The notes under the pieces were generated by a model. That model was given only the letters and a program-made list of their open reading frames with translations. It did no database searches and was not told the DNA's origin. From positions 1 to 38,543 of the forward strand of contig DYFO01000019.1 in assembly GCA_020725145.1 (NCBI GenBank): a DNA stretch of 38,543 nt, written 5' to 3'. The position numbers and the translations under genes were made by a program. The DNA comes from Symbiobacterium thermophilum. GTDB taxonomy: Bacteria; Bacillota; Sulfobacillia; UBA995. Positions 1 through 9,560 of the stretch are shown piece by piece; position 1 is the stretch's first letter, and each line of letters opens with the position of its first letter.

Positions 1-180
1 CTCCTGCTTACCCCCAAACCCTTCCCGGAGTGCGTTTCTCCGACACACTCCTAGCCCGGGGCGCCCGCAAGGCGCGCTAGCTGGGGAAAGGCCAATGACC
101 GTATGTGTCAGGCGGTCCCCCCGAAGGGCGAAACCGCGCTGGTACAGGGTGAAACGCGAGTTTGGCAGGCAAGTGGCAGG
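1..180 (+). ncRNA. Possible structured RNA, perhaps part of a group II intron RNA; truncated by the window edge
   Basis: Non-coding stretch with GAAA/GTGAAAC-rich helices ('ggcggtcc...gaagggcgaaaccgcgctggtacagggtgaaacgcgag') that resembles group II intron domain I from memory. Not verified. Confidence 0.28.
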
Positions 181-191
181 CAGAAATGCCG

Positions 192-216
192 GAGGGCCGC
201 TCCGGGGGCGGCCCTC
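192..216. terminator. Perfect inverted repeat, possible terminator of the tRNA cluster
   Basis: GAGGGCCGC-7 nt-GCGGCCCTC; only a short T-run on the minus-strand side. Confidence 0.35.
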
Positions 217-241
217 GCTTCGCGTCTAGCTGGTGTTTTCC

Positions 242-316
242 TGGTGGGCGGTACTGGATTTGAACCAGTGACCTCCTGAATGTGAGTCAGGCGCTCTGCC
301 CCTGAGCCAACCGCCC
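242..316 (-). tRNA. tRNA-Val(CAC)
   Basis: Reverse complement GGGCGGTTGGCTCAGGGGCAGAGCGCCTGACTCACATTCAGGAGGTCACTGGTTCAAATCCAGTACCGCCCACCA; anticodon loop CTCACAT; 7-bp acceptor stem; encoded CCA. Confidence 0.93.
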
Positions 317-327
317 ATCCACCAAAC

Positions 328-403
328 TGGTGGGGCTAACGGGACTCGAACCCGTGTTACCACCTTGAAAGGGTGGTGTCCTAGGCCCCTAGACCATAGC
401 CCC
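328..403 (-). tRNA. tRNA-Glu(TTC)
   Basis: Reverse complement GGGGCTATGGTCTAGGGGCC...CCACCCTTTCAAGGTGG...GGGTTCGAGTCCCGTTAGCCCCACCA; anticodon loop CTTTCAA; encoded CCA. Confidence 0.94.
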
Positions 404-426
404 AAAAGCGTTGACCTGCTGCAAAG

Positions 427-456
427 ATTATAGCCTGAGATCGATAATGCTCGCAA
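427..456 (-). promoter_or_regulatory. Sigma-A-like promoter upstream of tRNA-Glu/Val
   Basis: Minus strand TTGCGA-18 nt-TATAAT. Confidence 0.5.
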
Positions 457-469
457 GCTCACAAACAAC

Positions 470-544
470 TGGTGCGCCCGGCAGGATTCGAACCTGCGAC
501 CGACCGGTTATGAGCCGGCTGCTCTACCGCTGAGCTACGGACGC
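470..544 (-). tRNA. tRNA with CAT anticodon (elongator Met or Ile2)
   Basis: Reverse complement GCGTCCGTAGCTCAGCGGTAGAGCAGCCGGCTCATAACCGGTCGGTCGCAGGTTCGAATCCTGCCGGGCGCACCA; anticodon loop CTCATAA; U4-G69 wobble. Met versus Ile2 not resolved. Confidence 0.9.
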
Positions 545-570
545 ACGGGGTTGCGTCTTCGGCAATTAGG

Positions 571-598
571 ATTATACCACAGGTTTCACCAGGCGCAA
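571..598 (-). promoter_or_regulatory. Sigma-A-like promoter upstream of tRNA(CAT)
   Basis: Minus strand TTGCGC-16 nt-TATAAT. Confidence 0.4.
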
Positions 599-602
599 GA
601 CG

Positions 603-627
603 AAAGAAAAGGACCGCGTCGCGGCCC
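603..627 (-). terminator. Intrinsic terminator after tRNA-Asn
   Basis: Minus strand GGGCCGC-GAC-GCGGTCC followed by TTTTCTTTC. Confidence 0.6.
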
Positions 628-635
628 TGGTTCTC

Positions 636-712
636 TGGCTGCGGAGGAGGGACTCGAACCCTCAAAACCTTCCGGTTAACAGCCGGCTGCTCTACCATTG
701 AGCTACTCCGCA
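636..712 (-). tRNA. tRNA-Asn(GTT)
   Basis: Reverse complement TGCGGAGTAGCTCAATGGTAGAGCAGCCGGCTGTTAACCGGAAGG...GGGTTCGAGTCCCTCCTCCGCAGCCA; anticodon loop CTGTTAA; encoded CCA. Confidence 0.94.
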
Positions 713-723
713 GCGCAAGCTCT

Positions 724-752
724 ATTATAAGGCATGCGCGGCCGGAGATCAA
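724..752 (-). promoter_or_regulatory. Sigma-A-like promoter upstream of tRNA-Asn
   Basis: Minus strand TTGATC-17 nt-TATAAT. Confidence 0.6.
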
Positions 753-871
753 CGCGAATGCGTGCCGCGGGTGTGACCGGCCGTCGTCCGCTCGGCAAAC
801 CCCACCTTGCAGGAACTTGAATACTTTTTGTGGAAGTTGGGTCCCGTAATCGAACGATGGGAGGTGGCTTG

Positions 872-1834
872 GTGAAGAGGACCCACCTGATACTGGTGCT
901 GGTGCTGGTGTTGGTCGCCGTCGTTGTCTTCTTCGCAGTGCGTCCACGGCCCGAGGAGCGGTTCTTGTCGATCGCTACCGGAGGCGTGGCCGGAGTCTAC
1001 TACCCGCTGGGAGGTGCGCTGGCCGAGATCATCAACGAGAAGGTCTCGGGGGTGACGGCCACCGCGGAGACGACCGGGGCGTCGGTGGCGAACGTGAGGA
1101 TGCTCGCCGAGGGGTCGGTTGAGCTCGCGCTGGTTCAGAACGACATCGCCTTCTACGCCCTCAACGGGAGGGAGATGTTCACCGAACCGGTGACCGCGCT
1201 CAGGGGTGTGGCAACCCTCTATCCCGAGGTCATCCAGTTGGTGACGCTTGAGGGTTCGGGGATCAACACGCTGGGTGACCTGAGGGGCAAGCGGGTGGCG
1301 GTGGGAGCCCCCGGTAGCGGGACGGAGGCCAATGCCCGGCAGATCCTGGCTACCCAGGGTATAACCTACGCCGACCTTACCGTCGACTATCTGTCGTTCG
1401 CGGAGGCGGCCGGGAGCCTCAAGGACGGCCATATCGACGCGGCCTTCCTGACGGCGGGAATACCGACCGCGGCGGTGATGGACATCGCGGCGACCCACCC
1501 CGTCAAGCTGGTGCCCCTGGGCTCCGACGTTTACAACCTGCTGGTGACGGACTACCCCTTTTACGCCAGGGTGACCATCCCGGCGGGCACCTACCGCGGA
1601 CAGGACGCACAGCTTGAGAGCGTGGCGGTCATGGCCATGCTGGTGGTCAGCGCCGAGCTTCCCGAAAACCTGGTGTACAACGTGACGAAGGCCATGTTCG
1701 AGAACCTGGATCGGCTGGGAGCCGCACACGCCAGGGGCAAGGACATCAAGCTTGAGAAGGCAACCGAGGGGTTGCCGATCCCCCTGCACCCCGGCACCGA
1801 GAGGTACTTCCGCGAGAAGGGAGTAGGCTTTTGA
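872..1834 (+). CDS. TAXI-family TRAP transporter solute-binding protein
   Basis: Signal anchor plus 'FLSIATGGVAGVYYPLGGALAEIIN' and 'ELALVQNDIAFYA'. GTG at 872 has GGAGG 7 nt upstream and is preferred over the ORF-track start at 830. Confidence 0.88.
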   Translation: MKRTHLILVLVLVLVAVVVFFAVRPRPEERFLSIATGGVAGVYYPLGGALAEIINEKVSGVTATAETTGASVANVRMLAEGSVELALVQNDIAFYALNGREMFTEPVTALRGVATLYPEVIQLVTLEGSGINTLGDLRGKRVAVGAPGSGTEANARQILATQGITYADLTVDYLSFAEAAGSLKDGHIDAAFLTAGIPTAAVMDIAATHPVKLVPLGSDVYNLLVTDYPFYARVTIPAGTYRGQDAQLESVAVMAMLVVSAELPENLVYNVTKAMFENLDRLGAAHARGKDIKLEKATEGLPIPLHPGTERYFREKGVGF

Positions 1835-2367
1835 CCCTGAGTGTCCGAGGTGACGCCAGGCACGGGCCGAGTGCCCGTGCCTGGCCGTCCTTGGCAGGCG
1901 TGGCGGCGGTGACGCTGCTGGCAGTGCTGACGCCGGCTGTACAGTGCCTTGAGATAAGGGGCTCGGGGTTCCCGAATGTGCTGCTCCCTCTGGACGAGAC
2001 CACGCAGATCTCGCTCCGTTTCATGCATTCGGTGGAGAAGACCCCGGTGGTCGAGGAATTCTCCGTCCAGGGGCAGGGACTGGTGCTGGTGGCCACTTCC
2101 TTCCAGTCGCTCGGAGCAGGGCTCGGAGGCCTCGACGACAAAGAACTCCTTCTCGATGGCAATTGCTTTCAGGTGCGTGACCTCAGCCGGCCGGTCGGGC
2201 GTCTGGTCCTTCGGGTGAGCGAGCTGACCGCGCATTCCTTGGTGTGCGGGCAGCAGACGATCGATCTCTTCCCGCTGGTGCCCGACGGAGGACGGGTCGA
2301 GATCGGGGTGCGGAGGCTTCCGCGCCTTGTCTACTGGGTGCTGGCCAGGCGGTACCCTCCGCCTTGA
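1831..2367 (+). CDS. DUF1850-type protein associated with TRAP-TAXI transporters
   Basis: 'ISLRFMHSVEKTPVVEEFSV' motif; lies between the TAXI SBP and the fused permease; 4-nt overlap with the SBP stop. Confidence 0.7.
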   Translation: MTLSVRGDARHGPSARAWPSLAGVAAVTLLAVLTPAVQCLEIRGSGFPNVLLPLDETTQISLRFMHSVEKTPVVEEFSVQGQGLVLVATSFQSLGAGLGGLDDKELLLDGNCFQVRDLSRPVGRLVLRVSELTAHSLVCGQQTIDLFPLVPDGGRVEIGVRRLPRLVYWVLARRYPPP

Positions 2368-2396
2368 GGCCAATTCGACTCGGGGAAGTGGTCTGA

Positions 2397-4390
2397 GTGG
2401 TCGGTGGCGAGACCGGGGCTTACCCCGCAGCACAGACAGCACAGGAACTGGAGGGGGGAAGCCGAAACCTCAGTGGCTTTTGGGCGGTGCTGGTGACGGT
2501 GGTGGCGGTCGGCATGTCGCTTTTCCACCTGTACACCGCCGGTTTCGGTGTGCTCCTGGCGATGAAGCAGCGGGGGGTGCACCTTGCCTTCGCCCTGTTC
2601 CTGATCTTCCTTCTGTTCCCCGGAAGCAAGCGGGCGAAGAGGAACGTCCTGCCGCTGTACGACGTGGGACTGGCCACCCTGGCCGCAGGGGTGGTCGCGT
2701 ATGGCCTCGTGTTCTTTGAGGAACTGGTGCTCCGGGCGGGAGCGCCGTTGCCCCTGGACCTGGTGGTAGGCGGGATCGCGATCGCTCTTTTGCTGGAGGC
2801 CACGCGCCGGGCGGTGGGTCCGGCGCTGCCCATCGTCGCCCTGGTGTTCATCTTGTATGCGTTCGTGGGACCGTACCTCACCGGTCCCCTCGCCCACCGC
2901 GGCTTTTCGTGGCAGCGCCTGATCGAACACCTCTACCTCACCACCGAGGGCGTCTTCGGTATACCGCTGGGCGTGTCGGCCACCTTCGTCTTCATGTTCG
3001 TGCTGTTCGGCGCCTTCCTCGAGCGGTCAGGGGCCGGTGAGTACCTGATGCGCCTGGCCTTTGCCACCGTGGGAGGGATGCGCGGAGGTCCCGCGAAGGC
3101 GGCGGTGGTGGGAAGCGGGCTGCTCGGGATGATCTCGGGGAGCTCGGTGGCCAACGTGGTCACCACCGGGTCGCTGACCATTCCCATCATGAAGCGCACC
3201 GGGCTTCCCCCGGAGACCGCCGGTGCCGTGGAGGTCGCGGCCTCGACCAACGGTCAGTTCCTGCCGCCGGTCATGGGGGCGGCGGCGTTCGTCATGGCGG
3301 AGATGACCGGGATTCCGTACGTGGAGATCTGCAAGGCGGCCTTCGTGCCCGCGGTGTTGAGTTATATCGCCATCCTGGGGATCGTTCACATCGAGGCCTT
3401 GAAGCGAAACCTGAGGGGACTTCCGCGGGAGGAGATCCCGGCGGTGGTCCCCACGCTGCTAGGCGGACTGCACTTCCTGGTCCCGGTAGCGGTGCTGCTT
3501 TACCTGCTCCTTGCGGTGAGGGCGACCCCGCTGAAGGCCGGCTACCACGCGGTGCTGACCACGCTGATGCTCATCGTGGTCCTCCGGATCTACCGCATGG
3601 CCCGGGGATGCCGCGAGCAGGGCGCCGGAGCGGTGTGGGGCCAGACGCGCTCGCTGTGGACGGATGTTCTGGCTTCGCTGGAAACCGGCGCGAGAAACAT
3701 GGCCGGTATCGCGGCGGCCTGCGCGTGCGCGGGGATCGTCGTGGGGGTCATCACCCTGACCGGGCTGGGACTGCGGATGACCTCGCTCATCGTGCAACTT
3801 TCAGGCGGCAAGCTCCTGCTCACCCTCATCTACACTTCCATCGCCTCGCTGATCCTGGGGCTGGGCCTCCCCACCACCGCCAAGTACATCGTGGTCTCGG
3901 TACTCACCGCCCCGGCGATCCTCCTGGTGGGTCCCAACGTCCCGCTCATCGCCGCCCACCTGTTCATCTTCTACTACGGCATCCTGGCGGACGACACCCC
4001 ACCGGTGGGGCTGGCAGCCTATGCGGCCGCGGGCATCGCCCGCTCCGATCCGATCAAGACCGGGTTCCTGGGGTTCAAGTTCGACCTCTCTGCTTTCTTG
4101 CTTCCGTTCATCTTCGTTTACAATCCGGGGCTGCTGCTGGTGGACACGACGTGGTACCAGGCGCTGGCGCTGTGCGCGACCTCCATCGTGGGGATGTACG
4201 CCTTCTCGGCCGCGATCCAGGGATACCTGATCAGGCCTACCCGCTGGTGGGAGAGGCTGCTGCTTGCAGCGGTGGGCTTCGCCCTCGTGCGGCCGGGTCT
4301 GGTCACCGACATCGTGGGCATCGGGGGGCTGGCGCTCGTCTACATGGTGCAGAGGAGCCGCAACATGCCGGAGGTCCTGCCGGGACTGCC

Positions 4391-4403
<13 letters not shown>
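2397..4403 (+). CDS. TRAP transporter 4TM/12TM fused permease
   Basis: 668 aa, many hydrophobic segments; '[40 protein letters not shown]' and '[21 protein letters not shown]' are TRAP-T large-subunit signatures. Confidence 0.92.
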
Positions 4404-5467
<1,064 letters not shown>

Positions 5468-5694
5468 TATCTCCCGGTTGCCCACGGCCCCGACCCCTGT
5501 GAACGGGAACAAGTTTGGACGGTTTTCTTTCTCGCGCGAACCCGACATACCTTCTTGGGCGGACAAGTTCCCCGCCGGCCTCCGCAAACCGAAAAGGGAG
5601 CACGCACAAGGACGCGTCCGGCGGGCCAACCGGTCCTGCCGGTCGCCGGATAGCCTACCGTTGCCGAAAACATAGAAAACGAAAGCTGTTCCCG

Positions 5695-5720
5695 GCCTCC
5701 GCCCGTCGCCGGGCGGAGGC
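5695..5720. repeat. Perfect 11-bp inverted repeat downstream of the TnpB relic
   Basis: GCCTCCGCCCG-TCGC-CGGGCGGAGGC. Could be an IS200/IS605 end hairpin or a terminator. Confidence 0.55.
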
Positions 5721-5727
5721 GCCGGTC

Positions 5728-6084
5728 TTACGCAGTTGCCCGCTGCCGGCAGGCAGCGTTCTCGTCCCTATCAAGGACAAGCCCGCAAGCGTCGCACCTG
5801 AACGTCCGCTCCCGCAAGGGCAGATCCTCCTTCACCGCCCCGCAGCGGGAGCATGTCTTGCACCGTCCCGGAAGCCCGGGGGCTTTCGGCTCGCGCCCCA
5901 CCTCGCAAGTGAAGCTCTCAAACCACCGCCCTCCCGGGACACCGCGGCCCGCAGGATGCGGGCCTTCCCCACCTCCATCCTCTCCAGGAGCGCCGTCGTC
6001 GGCTCGTGTCCGCACCCGGCCAATCCTGGGCAGGACGACGTGGCTTTGGCCGTCCACCCGGATCGCGCCGGTGGTGAAGCACAC
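5728..6084 (-). pseudogene. Degraded IS200/IS605-family TnpB (OrfB) remnant
   Basis: C-terminal zinc ribbon '[34 protein letters not shown]' is intact. Upstream blocks 'CFTTGAIRVDGQSHVVLPRIGRVRT' and 'EPTTALLERMEVGKARILRAAVSREGG' lie in different frames, and the remnant is far shorter than a full TnpB. Confidence 0.8.
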
Positions 6085-6101
6085 CGACTCCCGGCACCGC
6101 G

Positions 6102-7934
6102 TTACTCTTCAAATCCGTTAGCAGTTGTGAACCCCTGGAGCTCCCTGAGGAGGTCCTGTAGTTCTTCCAGCAGGGACTGGTCTATTCCTTCCCCTCTGGC
6201 TTCACGTTCCTTTATTTCGCGCTGCAATTCGCCCACGCGCCTGCGCCGGTGGAGGCGATGGAGCGTTCGCAGGCAGTCCTCGGCGACGCGGGCCAAGACC
6301 TCCGGCGGCCGGTCGTCCTGCAGCAGGCTGGCCGCCAGCGACCGGGTCTTGCCGTTCTCCAGCGTCTCCACAAACTCCCCCACCGTGGCGCCCCCGCCCG
6401 CCGCCACCTCCAGCAGCCCCTGGGCTATCTCCCGGTGCATCGGATCCTCAAAGAGGTCCAGGCAGCCGCGGGCGGCGGCGTGACGGGCCAGTTCGGGGTC
6501 GGCCGCCATGGCCCGCAGGAGCTCCTCTGCCGCCCGGCGGGCGGTGCCGACACGTTGCCGCACTCTTCCAGCACTGCTATTATCCCACCGGGCTGCGCTG
6601 CTATCCGCCGGCGGAGCGTGTTTGCGCCGGTATTCCTCGAGGTCACGCGCCAGCGCGCGGGTGCTGACCCCGATCGCGCGCGCGAAGCGTTCGAGGTAAG
6701 CCTCCCGCTCCACCTCGTTGTCCAGCGAGGCCAGCACCGGCAGGAGCGAGCGGGCCACCGCCACCTTCCCCTGCACCGCCGAAAGGTCGGCATCCCGGCA
6801 GGCCAGGTGGAAATGGTACTCGGGCAAGGGCAAGGCCGCGTCGAGGACGTGTTCCAGCTCCTCCTTGCCCCGCTCCCGCAGGCAGTCGTCGGGGTCCTGC
6901 CCCGCCGGTAGCACGGCCACGCGGACGTTGCACCCCACCTCCCGCAGGAGGTTCAACCCGCGCAAGGTGGCCGTGGTCCCGGCGGCGTCGGCATCGTAGG
7001 CGATGACCACCTCCGGGGCCAGCTGCAAAAGCAGCCGGGCCTGCTCCCGGGTGAAGGCGGTGCCCAGCGAGGCTACCGCGTGGTCGAGGCCGGCCTGATG
7101 GCAGGCGATGACGTCGGTGTAACCCTCGACCAAAAGCGCCCGGCCCCGGGCACGGATGCCTTCGCGGGCCTGCGGCAACCCGTAAAGGAGCCGGCCCTTG
7201 CTGAAGAGGGCGGTCTCCGGGGAGTTGAGGTACTTGGGATGCTCCGCTCCCAGAGCACGCGCCCCGAAACCCACCACCCTTCCCCAGGGGCTGGCGATGG
7301 GGAACATCAGGCGGTCACGGAAACGGTCGTAATGTCCCTCGCCGGAATCGCGTTTACCGACCAGGCCGGCCTGTTCGAGGTCGGCAGGCTCAAGTCCCCG
7401 CCGCCGCAGGGAATCGAGCAGGCCCGACCATCCGGGCGGGGCATAGCCCAGCCGGAAGGTCTGGACCGCCGCGCTGCCGATGCCTCGCGCGGCAAGGTAC
7501 TTGCGGGCACGGTCGCCCTCCGGCGCTTTCAGCAACATGTCGTGGTAGAAAGCGGCCGCGAGTTCAAGGGCCTGCGCGGCGCGCTCCCTGTCCTGCGCCC
7601 GGCGCCGCTCCTCGGGGGTCCTGGGCTGCTCGGGAAGGGTCAGGCCGGCCCGCTCCGCCAGCATGCGCAGGACTTCGGGGAAAGGCAGACTCTCGCGGCG
7701 CATCAGGAAGTCGAAGACCGTTCCCCCCGCCTGACAGCCGAAGCAGTAAAAGATCCCCTTGTCGGGACTGACGGTGAAGGAGGGGGTCTTCTCGCTGTGG
7801 AAGGGGCACAGCCCCAGGTAGTTCTTGCCCGTCCGCTTGAGGTTGACGTATTGCGAGATCACCTGGACGATGTCGGTGCGGGCCCTTACCTCCTCCACCA
7901 CCTGCCGGGACAGCTTGGCCGTCACGGTCATCAC
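6102..7934 (-). CDS. dnaG: DNA primase DnaG
   Basis: CHC2 zinc finger 'YLGLCPFHSEKTPSFTVSPDKGIFYCFGCQAGG' and Toprim 'ALLVEGYTDVIACHQAGLDHAVASLGTA'. Confidence 0.97.
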   Translation of the reverse strand: MMTVTAKLSRQVVEEVRARTDIVQVISQYVNLKRTGKNYLGLCPFHSEKTPSFTVSPDKGIFYCFGCQAGGTVFDFLMRRESLPFPEVLRMLAERAGLTLPEQPRTPEERRRAQDRERAAQALELAAAFYHDMLLKAPEGDRARKYLAARGIGSAAVQTFRLGYAPPGWSGLLDSLRRRGLEPADLEQAGLVGKRDSGEGHYDRFRDRLMFPIASPWGRVVGFGARALGAEHPKYLNSPETALFSKGRLLYGLPQAREGIRARGRALLVEGYTDVIACHQAGLDHAVASLGTAFTREQARLLLQLAPEVVIAYDADAAGTTATLRGLNLLREVGCNVRVAVLPAGQDPDDCLRERGKEELEHVLDAALPLPEYHFHLACRDADLSAVQGKVAVARSLLPVLASLDNEVEREAYLERFARAIGVSTRALARDLEEYRRKHAPPADSSAARWDNSSAGRVRQRVGTARRAAEELLRAMAADPELARHAAARGCLDLFEDPMHREIAQGLLEVAAGGGATVGEFVETLENGKTRSLAASLLQDDRPPEVLARVAEDCLRTLHRLHRRRRVGELQREIKEREARGEGIDQSLLEELQDLLRELQGFTTANGFEE

Positions 7935-7940
7935 CCCCTT

Positions 7941-8954
7941 TCACGGCCGCCCGCACTCGTCCGGCCGGGGGAGGAAATGGCGGCGGAAGGTGGCCATCGC
8001 GTAGCGGTCGGTCATCCCCGCCACGTGGTCACAGGCCGCCCTCCAGGAGGGCTCGCCGGTTTGCTGTCCGGTCTCCGCCGCCAGGCGTTCGGGGTGCTCG
8101 CAGTACATGCGGTACAGGGCCACGATCACCGTTTGGGCCCGTGCCTCCTCCTCCGCGGCCTCCGGACGCAGGTAAACACGCTCAAATAGGAACTCCCGCA
8201 GCTCCTGGCAGGCCCGGTCGACGACGTCGCTCATGCGGATCTCGCCGTCGCGGCTGGCCTGGATGACGTCGGCGACCATGGTGTGGATGCGCTCACCGTG
8301 ACTGCCGCCGAGCACCCGCACCGCAGCCGGTGGCAGGTCCTCGGGCCGGAGGATGCCGTCACGGATGGCGTCGTCGATGTCGTGGTTGATATAGGCGATG
8401 CGGTCCGAGAGCCTTACCAGCCTTCCTTCGGGAGTGCGGGGACTGCCCTCGCTGCCGTGGGCGGCGATGCCGTCCCGCACCTCGGCCGTCAGGTTCAGGC
8501 CCCGCCGTCCGGGCCTTCCCTGCTCGAGCAGGTCGACCACGCGCAGGCTCTGCTCGGCGTGGCGGAAGCCGCCGGGTACCTCGGCGTCGAGCGCGCGTTC
8601 CCCGGCATGGCCGAACGGCGTGTGGCCGAGGTCATGCCCCAGGGCAATGGCCTCCGTGAGGTCCTCGTTGAGGCGAAGCGCCCGGGCCACCGTGCGCGCG
8701 ATCTGCGAAACCTCAAGCGAATGCGTTAGCCGGGTACGGTAGTGGTCGCCCGAAGGGGTCCCGAACACCTGGGTCTTGTCCTTCAACCGGCGGAAGGCCT
8801 TGGAATGGATGATGCGGTCGCGGTCGCGCTGGAAGGCCGTCCGCACCTCGCACTCCGGTTCCGGCCAGGCCCGGCCCGTGCTCCGGCAGGACAGCGTGGC
8901 GTAAGGCGCCAGCGTGTTCGCCTCGCGCTTCTCGGTCTCCAGTCGGATGCTCAC
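7941..8954 (-). CDS. dgt: dGTP triphosphohydrolase-like HD protein
   Basis: 'RTAFQRDRDRIIHSKAFRRLKDKTQVF...RTRLTHSLEVSQIARTVARALRLNEDLTEAIALGHDLGHTPFGHAGE'. GTG start in '(V)SIRLETEKREANTL'; the ORF-track N-terminus is spurious. Confidence 0.92.
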   Translation of the reverse strand: MSIRLETEKREANTLAPYATLSCRSTGRAWPEPECEVRTAFQRDRDRIIHSKAFRRLKDKTQVFGTPSGDHYRTRLTHSLEVSQIARTVARALRLNEDLTEAIALGHDLGHTPFGHAGERALDAEVPGGFRHAEQSLRVVDLLEQGRPGRRGLNLTAEVRDGIAAHGSEGSPRTPEGRLVRLSDRIAYINHDIDDAIRDGILRPEDLPPAAVRVLGGSHGERIHTMVADVIQASRDGEIRMSDVVDRACQELREFLFERVYLRPEAAEEEARAQTVIVALYRMYCEHPERLAAETGQQTGEPSWRAACDHVAGMTDRYAMATFRRHFLPRPDECGRP

Positions 8955-8984
8955 CGCATGACCCCCCGCCCGCCGCCTGTGTAA

Positions 8985-9467
8985 TTCCCTCGCTGCGAGG
9001 CTACTTCCTGCCGCAGACAACCCTACAATCACGAGGGACTGGCCGTCCTGACGGCCGCGGTGGGCTTCCTGGAGGAACTGGGGCGGCGGGCGGGAGGCGG
9101 ACCGGACCACCGGGGGCGGCTGCTTGGGGCCATGGCCGCCATCGCCGACCACGAGGAAAGACTGGGCAGGCATCTGGCGGCGGGGTTGGCCGCCATCCCC
9201 GGGGTGACCCGCTACGGCCCGCCGGCGGACACGCCGCACACGCCCACCTTCGCGTTCACGGTAAGGAGCTACCCGCCGCACGCGGTCGCCCGACATCTTG
9301 GAGAGCGGGGCGTCTTCGTGTCCAGCGGCCACTTCTACGCACCTCCCCCCGTCGAGCGCCTGGGGCTGGCGGGCCGCGGGGGTCTGGTCCGGCCAGGGCT
9401 TGCCCCCTACAACTTGCCCGAGGAGGTCGACCGGTTGCTCGAAGCACTTGAGGAGCTGGCCGGATAG
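8985..9467 (+). pseudogene. Truncated cysteine-desulfurase-like aminotransferase, C-terminal part only
   Basis: Reading frame 'YNHEGLAVLTAAVGFLEELG...GVTRYGPPADTPHTPTFAFTV...LGERGVFVSSGHFYA...VRPGLAPYNLPEEVDRLLEALEEL' matches the C-terminus of this family. An in-frame TAA at 8982 blocks extension, and the PLP-binding part is absent. Confidence 0.75.
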
Positions 9468-9560
9468 TTTTGGCCCCGGCGCATACCACTATGCCCGGGG
9501 AGGAGATGGGCGACGGACGGCGGCGAGCACCGCGAGCACTGGCGCAGTTCACTGGGTTTC

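Noticed and set aside
893-911. CTGGTG hexamer repeat
   Set aside because: Encodes the Leu-Val stretch of the TAXI signal anchor; too short to be a meaningful repeat.
226-947. Minus-strand ORFs of 80 and 162 aa over the tRNA cluster
   Set aside because: Translations of tRNA genes (repeated 'RVRVPLAP/GSNPAGR'-like T-arm peptides), not proteins.
749-1789. 346-aa minus-strand ORF opposite the TAXI binding protein
   Set aside because: His/Arg/Gln-rich shadow ORF that also runs into the tRNA region.
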